DNA from: Cephalotus follicularis | Taxonomy: Eukaryota; Streptophyta; Magnoliopsida; Oxalidales; Cephalotaceae | DNA length: 64,000 nt | Assembly (NCBI GenBank): GCA_001972305.1 | Contig: BDDD01000892.1 | Location: 7,710-71,709 of the forward strand | Direction of reading: 5' to 3' | Part shown: in pieces, positions 33,665-45,102 of the stretch | How the letters are laid out: each line of letters starts with the position of its first letter | Position numbering within the stretch: the stretch's first letter is position 1 | Program-made: the position numbers and the translations under genes | Notes under the pieces: model-generated | What the model saw: only the letters and a program-made list of their open reading frames with translations | Told to the model about the DNA's origin: nothing | Database searches by the model: none

Positions 33665-33837
33665 TGTTAGGTGCTGATTTCCGTTCCTTAAGTTTATTTA
33701 AGGAACCCCGATTTCATTCAATTCTAAACCCATCAACGTAAACATTATTCATGATAATTGGACACTAAATCTCAATATAATGTATATTTTATTCAACATT
33801 GTACAATATACATTAATTAAAAATTATGGTTATTACA

Positions 33838-33842
33838 TGATC
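33838..33842. other. Target-site duplication TGATC of E, right copy
   Basis: Partner of 23884-23888; G's LTR sequence resumes here. Confidence 0.92.
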
Positions 33843-34480
33843 GGTGCACACCGACGATTAGGGAAGCTCGGGTGTCCGCCGATGAAGAGCTGGGCGTGTC
33901 GCCATGCTCGGACGCATGAGCAGGGGAGCCCAGGCTTCTTCACGGAATCTCTGCAATGACGCCACTGGGTGTGACGCACTGCTAGGCATAGAGACACAAA
34001 TCCAGGGGACAATACACATATATTCTATCCTTTTCTTGCAATCATGAAATGCTAACAGTAACACAATCAAATAATAAAATCAACCACAACACACGAACAA
34101 GCAAGGAGTAAAATAACACACAATTACACAGCAATCACACACACAAGCTGGTAGGTACTCGGACATGAAGCAACCTACCTGGAAGGTGGTTGGAGATGGA
34201 GATCGTCTAATTTTTGGACTTCTTTCTGGCTGAGGGCTGCTACACTTTTATCTTGCCAAATCCTTCTTCCTTGCACCAATTCTTTGCTCCCATGGAATGG
34301 GTATTTAAATGTGGAAGTGAAGGGGACATGGGGGCTTCCTCAAACAGCACCATTCTTGTCCTCTTCCTCCATTTCTGTCAACATCTGACCCATCTCCCAC
34401 TTTTCTCACTTCTGTCGATTTCTCTAGAGCAAAACGTGCAAGAAAATGACCAAAAGCATGTCTCCTGGTCACCCCCACCC

Positions 34481-34487
34481 TTTTATA
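34481..34487 (-). promoter_or_regulatory. TATA box of G
   Basis: TATAAAA on the minus strand about 302 bp from G's LTR start, at the place equivalent to C's TATATAA. Confidence 0.6.
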
Positions 34488-34789
34488 CACATGTGAGGAA
34501 GAGTCTAGAATTTCCTAGACAAAACCAACGTGTGCAGGCCATTACAAAGACTTGGGCCAACCTCTTCCGTTGGTCCAACTTACACTTTCTTCAATCAAAG
34601 CCCAAAACCATCATGACATGTCCAACAATCGGCCCAAAGAGAAGAAAATAATCTTTTAAGTCCAAAGTCATAATTTATATTCCACTTTGGCTCAACAAAA
34701 TACTTCATAATATCCTGGCCCAGCCCAATAGGAAAGAAAAGAGTTACAAAGCCTAATAATAATACTTTATAATATTTAGGGCTCTTACA

Positions 34790-36130
34790 ATTTGTCATCA
34801 CAGTCGCACTCCGCATGGACCTAACTGTCGTTGGTTACCAAGGTCTGATCAATCAAGTTAGTGAGTTGTTCAATATAATCTATGGTGAGTTTCTATACCC
34901 TAAAATTGATTTTCTCTTGCATATTTTATTCAGTTTATTTCTTGATTGATTAATTCATAATTTTCCATGTGTTATTTCTGTTAGTTTAATATTCCTCTAA
35001 TTTTGCATACTTCGCCTAGGTTAGATAGATTAAAATTAATTTAGCTTGTTTCCTAACGTTCGACTCGTTACTGCACAACCATGCACTTGCGGTATAAATT
35101 GAAAACATTCAAAATTCGTGAACATCAACCTTCTTTTATTCTCTTTGTTTGTTTACAAACTTTGAATAAAAATAAATTTAAATAAAATACATTTGAGTTA
35201 AAGAAGAGAATCTTATCCTAGAGAGGATTTTGAAAGATAAGAAATTATGCTGCACACAGGCAACCTTATTACAAACCAAATATAAAGCAATAAAATAAAT
35301 TAAGAAAGAAACCAAAACTAGGTGAAGTCCCATAGCCTACCATCATGCATAAGACATTCAAAGTATATATCCAATACAAACTTTAAATAAACACAAAGAA
35401 TTTTAATTTTCGATAGCTAATCGAATTAACTTTAAAAAGTGTGCCAAAAATTAGTATAACTCCCATTAGATTATTTAAAACCTAGCAATCTCTGGGTTTA
35501 ACTAACTTTTAGTTCCAAACTTTTAATAGTTCTATGCAAAGTGGCTACTGTTTGCCATAAGCGTCGGTGGTTACATGCTAAGCGGCGACAGTTTACAAAA
35601 CCGTTAGCGCTTAGTGCAACTATTCGCGCTTTAAGCAAATCGTCAAAGTTTAAATCCTTAAGTGTCGACAGTTTGTGCTATTCTGCTAGCGCTCAATGTT
35701 TCCGTCAGTGCTTGACTTTAGCACTTAGTCTAACTGTCGATGGTTTAAACAAAACTGTCGACGGTTAAACAGCAACAGAATAGCACTATGCAAACATTCA
35801 GCACTAAATAAATTTAAAACAACAACCAAGAATCAAAATTAAAGTCCAATTGGGATTAATTAGGAGGCACTGCTACCATTTTAAAGGAAAAGTTAAGGTT
35901 TGGGGACATTTTAGGCCTGAGGATCAATAGGTGTATAACTTTAAAATTAATCAAAACAAGCTCTAAGCTAAGGTACACCCTAAATTCTAAGTCCATAAAT
36001 GTCCATAACCCTCCTAGGATCTTTAATCAATACCCAATTAGAACAAAAACAAAGCAAAAAAGCTAAGGAAAAAAAACTAAGCAAGTCACAGGTTTGCCTA
36101 GCAAAACCGTGACTTGCATAACAAAAAGTT
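34790..36130. other. Locus sequence right of G: end of 51-bp repeat, A/T-rich non-coding DNA
   Basis: Begins with the second target copy ATTTG (34790-34794) and the rest of tandem-repeat unit 3 (to about 34833). The remainder is A/T-rich without a convincing reading frame. It includes a decayed palindrome array at 35563-35762. Its texture resembles the inner leader of an old LTR element, but no family could be named. Confidence 0.5.
35563..35762. repeat. Strongly decayed palindrome array, 19-22 bp spacing
   Basis: GTCGAC-like cores at about 35563, 35584, 35603, 35623, 35642, 35663, 35685, 35704, 35736 and 35757. Spacings are 19-22 bp with one of 32. Only two cores (35663, 35757) are exact; others are one to three bases off, such as GGCGAC, GTTAGC and GCTAGC. 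The regular spacing is the main support. Confidence 0.5.
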
Positions 36131-38430
36131 TAGGGTTTATACTGTTAGAGAGAGTGTGACCTGTCAAGCCACTAGATGGGTAGATATACTTATTCTCTAC
36201 TCTTTTTATATACGGTCTTGTTCTATTCATGTTACATTGTGCAAATTGTATTTATTCAATGGCATAACCGTATATGTTTTATCACATTATTGAAGCATGT
36301 CACTGCTTACATATATGGTGCCCTCTCACATCAAAGGGTTGGTTGTCGAGCCTAGGGTTATGAGAGCGACTTCCTTATTCCCTCTGACTTAACTATTCCA
36401 AGTCATAGGTTCACTTATTTAGGGCATTCATGAACCAGAATGACTTGCCGTGTTATACTTGCTCTCGCGAATGGGAGGGTGGAGTATCTCATTGCCACTT
36501 GGGTTGAACCCTAAAGCTAATGCGGGGTGCATATTGGGAGCATGTACACAGAACTTGGCCCACCATGGGAATTCTATTTGGATGGTCACATATCCTGTGT
36601 CAGTAGAGTTTCCCATCTGAAACAGTATTGTATAGACTCTAAGACTCTAGCAAGTTCTTGATGGACTTGTCTGATCCTTAAACCTGATCGGCTACTGTAC
36701 ATTGCATAGAGACTGTCTAATTTTGATTTCTGCCATACCCAGTTCTTTCATGGGGCTGGCAAATAGGCAGCTTTTGGATCTTGCAGGATTTATGTGAATG
36801 TAAGTGAGTTCGCAACATGGGATCGTCACACCTGATGTGAGGGTGATTGGCTCTATAGTATCTTTATTCATTGTGGACTTTGAAATACCTGGCCAGGTTA
36901 TAGTGAACTGGAACCTAGGGTTTTCGGAAAGGCTTGTCGATAGTCATGATTGTATATATATAGATTTATAGATACCGACATATCTAGGGTTGACACATAT
37001 CCTTACCCTAGGCCGTGATCGGAGCCGAAGATGATAAGGGATTATAGTACACAGTAACTTCTGTCAGGAAAAAGTATCAGATGTATCAGAAATGGACTTA
37101 ATTATGAAAATTAATCAAGGGATTAATTTACGCTCCTGGAATATGATTGTCATAGGTTCAAGGTCTTAAAAGTAGTCAATGACTATTTATGGTAAGTTTA
37201 CTTAAGAGCAAAGCGTCTTAGTAACACACCATCGTTACCGATTTAATTCTGGACTTTCGAGTCCTGCCTCACGAGTATATGTATTGGATACATATATCGT
37301 ATTGCTTTATAACGTGTGATGGCACATGTTATATATTGTGGTGTATTAGTGATGTTATGTGACTAATTAGTTGACGTAACATACCAATATGATTATGGTA
37401 ATTAAATAATAATCGGATTATTATTTTATCTCTTATCTCTAAATCTCTCTCTTCTCATTGGGTAGCTGATTTGGAATCATGCTACATTAAGACATTAACA
37501 CGTCTTAGCTGTTACTGGTTGCATGGAGCATTAACGTATTAGTTGTTAGACAACTAATATGGCAAGTAACAGAAAATAGAAAACATCCATAGAAATGGAA
37601 ACATCCATTTTTGTCATGGCGACATGAATGGGAAGGGATTTCTATTCAAGGAATAAAATCCTGTTTATGCATTTTCATAATTATGGCTTTATGGTGATCC
37701 AAATGGTATGGATCACATCACTGGATGCTTGAATGCATAATAGAGGGTAACACGTTTTCTTGATATGGAAATTGAGAAGACAACATGTGTTTCCTTATCC
37801 ACATCCATATGTCACGGTGACAGGAATGGAAGGCAACCGAATTCAAGGAATTCAGAATCCATTTAACACGTTAGGTGTTTATGGATTGATTCCATTCCAT
37901 ATGTGTGCAGACAATCACTAGGTGATTGATAGCATAAAAGAAAACACATTTTTGCATGTGAGTAAGGTGTCTTGCTCTTGGTCTGGAATGTGTTTTGTAG
38001 AGAGAGAGAGAGATAGAATTATGCTATTTGTGTTCTTAGAGAACAAAAGAGAAAAAGAGAGAAAGCAAATACCATTATCGTAAACACCACTTCTTGATTT
38101 CTATAGGTGGTGTACTGCTTTCATTGAGCATTACATTCCCTATATTGATCCTAGAATAGGATTAGTGATATAGAAGTTGTATTTTCTTTGGTTATTCCGC
38201 TGTTGTTTGCTCCTGAGTGAATGCTTGAAGTCTTAGAATGGATACTTGAAGGAAGGAGTTGGTTGCTCGGTATAAACTCTATCCTTCTATGTATGTTTGT
38301 ATTGTTTGATTGGGTTGTTGATTAGCGATCCTAGGATGTTTATGATTGTTTATGGTGTTAGAATATGGGGCGTTCTTTGTTATAGAGCTACTTTAATGAA
38401 AATTAAAGTTGAACATCTTATGTTCCTAAC
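36131..38430 (+). repeat. R1 dispersed repeat, copy 2 (longest)
   Basis: Non-coding sequence of about 2.3 kb. From about 36820 on it matches R1 copies 1 and 3 read in the opposite orientation (for example CACACCTGATGTGAGGGTGA and CCTTACCCTAGGCC blocks). It has no substantial reading frame. Length, A/T content and dispersal fit an LTR or a non-autonomous element. The outer edges are approximate. Confidence 0.6.
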
Positions 38431-39498
38431 GCCTAAAATGGCCTCAACTCCTTCCTTCAAGATTCCAATCTGAATCTTCAAGTTCCAATGTCCTCCAAAA
38501 ACAGCAACAACTCAGTAAGCTTGAAGTCTCCCAATTGAATCTGTGACTTAGCACCAAGTTAGGGTTTATGGTGCTAAGAGTTCAATTACTCCTTGGTTGT
38601 TCTTGAAGCTTCCTTACTTGCTCCTCAATCTTCCAAATGTTGTAGCCAAGTTTAATAAACATACTACCCTAAACTAGCATCAGGATAGGAAGAGGATAGC
38701 TTCAAAGAGAAAACCAAACTCCACCTATAAAGATTAAGAGGTGGTGTAGGATATTAGTAGAAGCTTTCAAGGATTTAATTATCAAGCAATTTCTCTCATT
38801 CAATGGCGCGAAACTCACAGCTTGAAGATGAAGAAGAATAGGAGAAAGCGTTGACTTTCAAGAGAAAGAGATAAGAGAAGAATTTAGCAAATTCTTCATA
38901 CTTGTATCCTTTAATATGTGTTAGATGACACTTGTCAACAATGGTGATAAGTGACACCTATATCCAATTTTGCCACCTAACCCATAACACACCACATGGT
39001 AACATGTGTCCTCACATGTCAACACTATGTGACATGTGTCCATACATATCATCGCAAGGTGGGACCCAAAATTCCAGAATAAAATCGGTAACATCAATAA
39101 ATTACCATAGTACCCCCACGAACAAGTAAAGTTACCGCAAATAGTTCCTGACTATTTTAAGACCCTGAAATCATGTAAGACATATTTCAGGTTTGTAAAT
39201 TAATCCCCAATTAATTTCCCACATTTTAAGTCCGTTTCAGACCAATCCGGTACTTTATCTTGACGGCAATTACCGTGTACTTTATCCCTCATCATCCTCA
39301 GCTCCGATAGTGGCCTAGGGTAAGGATATTTGTCACCCCTAGTTTTGCCGGTATCTATAAGTTCGTAATTCCCATTATGAATATCGGCAAACCTTTTCGG
39401 AAATCCTAGTTTCTAGATTACCGGAACCTGGTCAGGTATTTCAAAGTCCACAATGAATTCAGATACTATAGAGTTAATCACTCTCACATCAGGTGTGA
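38431..39498 (-). repeat. R1 dispersed repeat, copy 3
   Basis: Closely matches copy 1 (15851-16805) and lies head-on to copy 2, with CTTGAAGGAAGGAGTT shared near the meeting point. It ends at 39498, where LTR J starts. No coding potential. Confidence 0.65.
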
Positions 39499-39603
39499 CT
39501 GTCACGCCTCGAACCGCGTGAGTAAACCCCCACCATCCGACGCGTGATATATACCTTCCCTTCACTCCATCCAATCATATCATATGTCAACCTCCAAAAG
39601 TGC

Positions 39604-39627
39604 TATATATATATATATATATATATA
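39604..39627. repeat. (AT)n microsatellite
   Basis: About 12 AT units inside LTR J, close to its end. Confidence 0.95.
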
Positions 39628-40052
39628 AAGCTTTAAATCAAAGTCATACAAGCGGAAGAATCATATTGAATATATTCTAACTCTTAAAATCTCCCAAATT
39701 TTGGCATGAAGTATTCGTTTATCGGACTAAACACCCTGTAAAGAAAAACCACAGTTTATATTTCCACACTCCCGAAGGAAGAATCAGCAGTTTATGTATA
39801 TATGGGCTCAGCCCTCAGAACCACAACTTAACTCATCAATAATCACAATAGCAGGACCCATCCATGTCCTTTTCATCAACACAAATATAAATCTAGCACT
39901 ACCACAAGCCGGTAGGTCAAATACAGAAATAAAACATCTTTTATACATCTTAGATTTGTCTTTTATACATAACTAGTCTTATACATCCATATTCAATATC
40001 TGTCCATTTACAATTACCACATTTATACAAGTAGGTTGGAGGAGACATAGAT

Positions 40053-40163
40053 CCTTACCCTGCGATTCAACCTGGCTGGTCACTGTTGCGTGTCATCTGG
40101 ACCTGAACCTGACCCATTACATTATGATACAATACAATGCAATGGGTCGGCAACCCGAAGGTT
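40053..40163 (-). promoter_or_regulatory. Double hairpin and donor-like site in J
   Basis: Minus-strand order: AACC/GGTT stem (40152-40163), GACCCATT/AATGGGTC stem (40111-40118 with 40141-40148), CAGGTTCAGG, then GTAAGG at 40053-40058 with CTCCTCC further on. Same order as in C, B and G, but farther from the LTR end (about 610-660 bp). Confidence 0.5.
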
Positions 40164-40948
40164 GTGTAGGATACACATATGCGAGGTACATATAGGAGTG
40201 CAACAGATAAGTATGACATATGAGAGAAGTATGCATGACAATCGATATAAACCATGCTATGAGAACTAGCATTTAGAACCATGCCATTTTCCATAGTAGC
40301 CACCGTTTAACAACCATATCCATATGATTCCAACACAATTCCATTATCATTCCCTACCATAACGATAACCATACAATATCCATTTCGTAACCATACCAAC
40401 CCTTAACCACAATCTTGCAAATCCATAACCCTTCAATCCGTAACCTTACGATCCATAACCCTTTGATCCATGACCATTCGGTCCATCACCTTACGATCCA
40501 TAGTTGTACGTTCCATTCCACGACCATTCCATATACGTTCCTTAATCGTACCGTATCCGTATGGTGGAAGGCTATAATATATGCATGCGATGCAACAATG
40601 TAACGATATGTCGTGCATGCAATAGGGTATCAGTATGCTATGTATGTAACCAATATAACCATCAAATAATATGCCATGTAGTGAACAATATATCCATATG
40701 CCATGTAATGTCATGTATATGAATGAAAATTGCGGACAGCTTCAATATACCAACCGTCCCTAAGCGGGGTATACTTAGCTAGTCCTAGTATCACATCAAA
40801 GGCCATAGGCCTGCAGACACTCCATAACAATCCATAACCATACTATGTGTCAAATAATACATAAGGTCCATACCACTATCTACGCACTCTCGGTGTCATA
40901 GACATGTGGGGTCGAGATAACACTAACCACATCATCCATACCAGATGG

Positions 40949-41130
40949 CTTGTTCACTTGGTCCCAACCATCCATACCATAACCATAAGGCTTGTTCACA
41001 TAATGTCCCAGCCTTTACCATACCATAGGGCTTGTTCACTTGGTCCCAACCCTTCCATACCATGATTGAACTTGTTCACAATGGTCCCAGTCCAATAATA
41101 TGATAGACTTGTTCACTTGGTCCCAGCCTA
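40949..41130. repeat. ~40-bp tandem repeat in J
   Basis: Five degenerate units beginning CTTGTTCAC at 40949, 40991, 41031, 41071 and 41108, most followed by TTGGTCCCA. On the minus strand they read GTGAACAAG, recalling the GGTGA-type short repeats in the C and G LTRs at a similar place. Confidence 0.75.
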
Positions 41131-41384
41131 TGATACCATATTCCGTTGATTCCATAAGATGTGGTTTGACACTCATAATCCCCATGATAGAAATGAAGAT
41201 TATGAATGGGTTATCTCATTAAGTCTCAAACAATAGCAATCAATAATCATAACCATATCATAGCCATAATCACGTCATACCCATAACCATATTTCATTTA
41301 AAAGATAGGGACCTAACCATAAAGGATCACATAGGATCCACATCCGTCAAAATCATTTATAACCATTTCCATAACCATAACCCT

Positions 41385-41480
41385 TTTCCATAAACATTTG
41401 CCATTTCCATAAACCATTTGCCATTTCCATTTCCATTTCCATTTCCAAAACCATTTCCATTTCCATAAACCATTTTCCAT
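41385..41480. repeat. CCATTT-type simple repeat in J
   Basis: Short-period repeats of CCATTT and CCATAA; part of a wider CCATA-rich tract from about 40300. Open frames on the minus strand here only reflect the repeat. Confidence 0.85.
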
Positions 41481-41796
41481 TTGTTGGTCCTTATCGGTGT
41501 TGAAAACAATTGAGAGGAAGTCCAACTAGGATATCCACGTCCAGACATCCCAATCGAGCCATCCTAACCATCCATTGAAAACCATTTAGAAAACCATTGA
41601 AAACCATTTCGATATTCATTTGAGAACCATTTCAATATCCATTTGAAAATTGGTTTGGAGATTAAAAGTATTAAAAGAGGATTTCCATAGGCTTCAAGGC
41701 CTTAGGGAAGCTTCCTACGGAATCATTTTGTAGATAAAACCATTTTGGATTGAAAACCATGTAAACAATGTGTTTAGGCTGAACAAAGTACTAAGC

Positions 41797-41882
41797 GTCG
41801 ACTAGTTTAGTTTAAAAGCGTAAAGTGTCGACTATTCAGTTTAACACACAAAAGCGTCGATAGTTAAAAAGAAAGTGTCGAC
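41797..41882. repeat. Small group of GTCGAC cores in J
   Basis: Cores at 41797, 41827, 41856 (GTCGAT) and 41877. Spacings are 30, 29 and 21 bp, so the helical regularity seen elsewhere is weaker here. Half-sites are of the GCGTCGAC and GTGTCGAC type, as at 18.4-18.6 kb. Confidence 0.5.
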
Positions 41883-42681
41883 AGTTTTGGTAGAAATATC
41901 ATTTTGTAAAACAGTTCACAATTCAGTGAAAACCATGTCCAAAACCATTACAAAGCCCCTTTTTAAGATTCATCCCATAGCCAATGAATTGAGAGAAGGC
42001 ACAAAATCATCTCCTCTCAATTCAATATATAACCCTTATACCATATGCCATATGCAATATTCACATCCATCCGTATACTCGTGTATATATATATACAATC
42101 ATGCATCCATACAATTACAATACGTACACATATCAATCCATATAACCATTTAGAATGCATGAATGCAAGTAAAATAGTGAAACCTACTCTAATGATCTAC
42201 CATTCGTATACTACGGTCCCATACCGGCATATACGAATGGGATCAGCTCAATAGTTATCTAAGCACGTACTATCGGAGCATATGTATACCTACCTATTAC
42301 CAATTGAGCTTGCGAGTTGGGAGGGCTTGTAGCAGAATCGACGAACTACCTCCTCCTATAAGCTTCACACACGATCACGATCACAGCTTCATCTTGTGTC
42401 AACAGAGATCTCTCTCTTAGCATCACTGCAACCACCATCACATTCCGTTACATTCTACACACAAGTAGCAAATACAAATCGTCATCACCGGAGTTCCGGC
42501 CAACACTTCGAAACTCTGACCACGCCATAAACAGGCTCCAAATTGGCCAATTTATGCACTGGTAGTCGTGACTCACCGTGAATCGCACAGTCACAGCTGG
42601 CAGTGAGTCAACTCACTGAGTTGACTTGCCGGACGTTCAACAGCTCTGGCCACCACCCAAAAATGCCACACCATCATCAGA

Positions 42682-42686
42682 TTAAC
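42682..42686. other. Target-site duplication TTAAC of C, left copy
   Basis: TTAAC before C's 5' LTR; repeated at 61548-61552 after its 3' LTR. Confidence 0.92.
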
Positions 42687-43015
42687 TGTAAGAGCCCTAA
42701 TTATAATAAAATATTATTATTGGGCTTTGTAATTATTTTCCCACTTTTGGGCTGGGCCCGATAATTATGATGTATTTAATTGGGCCTTAATGGAAAATAA
42801 ATTATGATTTTGGGTCTTAATGAAATTTAATTTAAGACATTGGACTTAAGGAATTATTTTCCTCATTGGGACAATTTAATATATGATAGAATTGGAGAAA
42901 CATAAGTGAGGCCCAATTGGTGAAGTTAACCCAAGATGAGAGGCTGGCCCAAGCTTGGCAAAGCCTGCAATTGTTGAAGAGAGTCTAGGAATTTCTGGAC
43001 TCTTTCTCTTGTAAT

Positions 43016-43022
43016 TATATAA
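43016..43022 (+). promoter_or_regulatory. TATA box of C's 5' LTR
   Basis: TATATAA, 329 bp from the LTR start; the 3' LTR has it at 50583-50589. Confidence 0.65.
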
Positions 43023-44573
43023 GGCAGATGGTAGCCTTGGGACATGCTTTAGCCATTTGATCTTGCACAGTCCTTCTAGAGAAATCGGGAGAGTGAGAGA
43101 GTGAGAGGTAGAAGACAAATGCGTGCTGTCCAAGTAAGCCCCATGTCCTCTGCACTCCATCCCTATAAATACCCATTCCCTGGGGGCAAGAAGAGCGCAA
43201 GGAAGAAGAATTGGCAGAAAGCGTAGCAGTCCCCAGCCTTAAGGAAAGCCAGAATTTACGAGAGGAGGAGAAAGCATCTCCGTTTTCAACCTTACCCCAG
43301 GTAGGTTGCTCCATATCCGAGTGCCTACCAGCTACTGTGTATGCTTGATTGTTGTGTGTATTTTATTGCCTGCTTCTGTTATGTTGCTTATTGTACACTA
43401 TTGATTGTTCATACTATACATAAAGTAAGATATAGAAACTGTGTATCCACTTTTAATGATGAGGCATGCTTGGCACGTGGGCTTCCTTCTTCATTATTGT
43501 CGTGCGCAATCTATGGCATAAAACAGAAGCAACGCATGGAGGCGCCATTGCATGGATGCCGGGGGGTGGAGTTGAGCTACCCAGGCCATGCGCCTCGCCA
43601 TGGCGACTCGCCGAACCCTCACCGGCAGGCGACGAGCTCCCTCCATCGCCGGCGAGCAAGAGTCATGCGTCCAAGGCCGAAATGCATGACGCCCGAAGTG
43701 CCAAGACGCACTATGCATGGTGCCTGGGAAGTATATCAGAGACACCCAGGCGGGGAGTTGAAGAGATGAGTTGCTGAGGGCGACGTGCCGAGATGCCAAG
43801 GAGGAATGCATGGACAGCCGGGGCTGACGCAAGAACTGCCCGGGGATGAGCACAAAGGTGCCAGGGCTGAGCATGAACTGCCAGTGCTGAACACCAGGGG
43901 AGCAGTGCTGTGACGCCTGGGCTGAGCACATGAACCGCCGGGGCTGAGCATATGAGCTGCCAGGGAAGAATGCATGGGTTGCCAGCGGTGAGCAGCCAGA
44001 TCGAGCTCCACGGGCGATGCCCGGGGAGCCATACCTCCGGGGGTGTCGAACCAGGCGCCAGGGGAGCCGTCCAAGGCTCTCCCCTACCATGCAACCCTCC
44101 TTGGTCTTCCTCTCTCCCCTGCCATGCACACACTTGACTTCCCTTTTCCATGCATCCATGGATACTCGAGTGCAACGCACCATGACTACCATGGGTGTCT
44201 GGGCTCTTCCCTAGTGAGTGCCGAGGTGCCGAGGAGTGCTCCAAGCACTTCAACCTGTACCGGGCAGTGCGTTTATACCTTCCTGGACTTGAATGAGGAG
44301 CTTGCAATGTATGGTGAAGCCCTCTGTTCTACGTGCTGTGTATGAAGGCAAGAACGCCAACTTGCATGCGCCCCTTACACGACGTCGTACGCACTAATAG
44401 CGAATTATGGCCTTGCATGCGCACTAACTTCCATCTTATATATGTATAAGTAATATGCATTCTATAAAACCCTGGACCTACTAAGTGGATAAAAGGGTAC
44501 GCCAAGCAAGCCTATATGCCCAGGACTAGTTAAAGGAAAGAGATAATGAGATATATATAGATGGTCATAGGCA

Positions 44574-44800
44574 GGTGAGCCCTATAGGGGATAATTTCGC
44601 CGAGCAGGTGAACCCAAGGGGTGAATACCGTGAGGCAGGTGATCCTTGGGTGAATCCGTTAATGGTGAACCTAAAGGTGAATTCCGCAAAAGCTGGTGAT
44701 CCGAAGGGTGAACCGCAGAGAAGGTGAGCAAAGGGCGAATTCCGTTCGGTAGGTGAACCTGGAGGAGAATTCCGTGGGCTGGTGAGCCTAAAGGTGAGCC
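44574..44800. repeat. GGTGA short repeats in C's 5' LTR
   Basis: About eight degenerate units of roughly 30 bp alternating GGTGAACCC- and GGTGAATTCCG-type sequence. The same block is at about 60776-60995 in the 3' LTR and, reversed, at about 19655-19920 in G. Confidence 0.8.
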
Positions 44801-45006
44801 TTGTATATTGACCAGACCATAGGATGACCGGACTAGACTCCTCGGTATGTGATATGTATGGTTTGAGTAGATCAGTCTGAGTATAGAGGATGTTAATGAC
44901 TATGTTATGGATTGTGATCTGCATGCATATTTATTATTATTTTCTCCTCTGCTTTATTGTTTGATCCTCTGGTATGAGCCCGTGCATGTGGTGACCTACA
45001 CAACCC

Positions 45007-45102
45007 CCAGGGTTGCTGACCCATTCCTTTGAATGGGCCAGATACAGGAACAGGTAGTGGTGGCACATCGCAGCAGCAGCAAGGATAAAGAGTACAGTAA
45101 GT
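45007..45102 (+). promoter_or_regulatory. Double hairpin and donor-like GTAAGT in C's 5' LTR
   Basis: An AACCC/GGGTT stem, then CCCATTC (45020-45026) paired perfectly with GAATGGG (45031-45037) over a four-base loop, then CAGATACAGGAACAGG, and GTAAGT at 45097-45102 with CTCCTCC. In the 3' LTR the second stem is 61225-61231 with 61236-61242 and GTAAGT is at 61302-61307. Confidence 0.6.

Larger units (their letters stand above)
23889..33837 (-). mobile_element. Element E: Ty3/Gypsy retrotransposon with both LTRs
   Basis: A structurally complete minus-strand element of 9.95 kb: 5' LTR 31391-33837, primer-binding site, gag, protease, RT, RNase H, integrase, chromodomain, polypurine tract, 3' LTR 23889-26275, flanked by TGATC duplications. 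A 340-bp Copia-like solo LTR is nested at 29507-29846. Family: Gypsy chromovirus, probably Tekay/Del type; element F belongs to the same family. Its coding part is broken by several breaks. LTRs differ by a few percent by eye, suggesting moderate age, older than D. Confidence 0.93.
31391..33837 (-). repeat. 5' LTR of element E
   Basis: 2,447 bp, minus-strand start TGTAATAACC at 33837 and end GGGGTGTGACA at 31391. It matches the 3' LTR apart from scattered differences and a small length difference. It holds palindrome groups at 33591-33664 and 32730-32838. Confidence 0.92.
19123..34789 (-). mobile_element. Element G: solo LTR related to C's LTR, split by H and E
   Basis: On the minus strand it starts TGTAAGAGCCC at 34789 and ends in CGGGGCGTGACA at 19123, the same ends as C's LTR. 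Pieces are 33843-34789, about 23790-23888 and 19123-20575, roughly 2.5 kb together, the size of one C-type LTR. No internal gag or pol belonging to it was found, so it is a solo LTR. It carries a TATA box at 34481-34487, GGTGA-type short repeats (about 19655-19920), the double hairpin and a donor-like GTAAGT. It is older than E and H, which sit inside it. Confidence 0.8.
39499..42686 (-). mobile_element. LTR J, C/B-like, minus strand (far end not found)
   Basis: Starts TGTCACGCCTCGAACC at 39499, the reverse complement of a C/B-type LTR end (GGCGTGACA). It carries the double hairpin (40111-40163) and a donor-like GTAAGG (40053-40058). Low-complexity CCATA/CCATTT repeats and a 40-bp tandem repeat fill 40300-41660. 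No TGTA-type LTR start is seen before C interrupts at 42687, and beyond C the sequence is element F, so J is incomplete. No gag or pol. Confidence 0.6.

Noticed and set aside
41313-41548. Trp/Lys/Gly-Asn-rich small frames on the minus strand
   Set aside because: They are translations of the CCATTT simple repeat.
43494-44307. Long minus-strand frames (232 and 198 residues)
   Set aside because: Same GC-rich LTR part of C; products are repetitive and the same region in the 3' LTR does not keep the frames equally.
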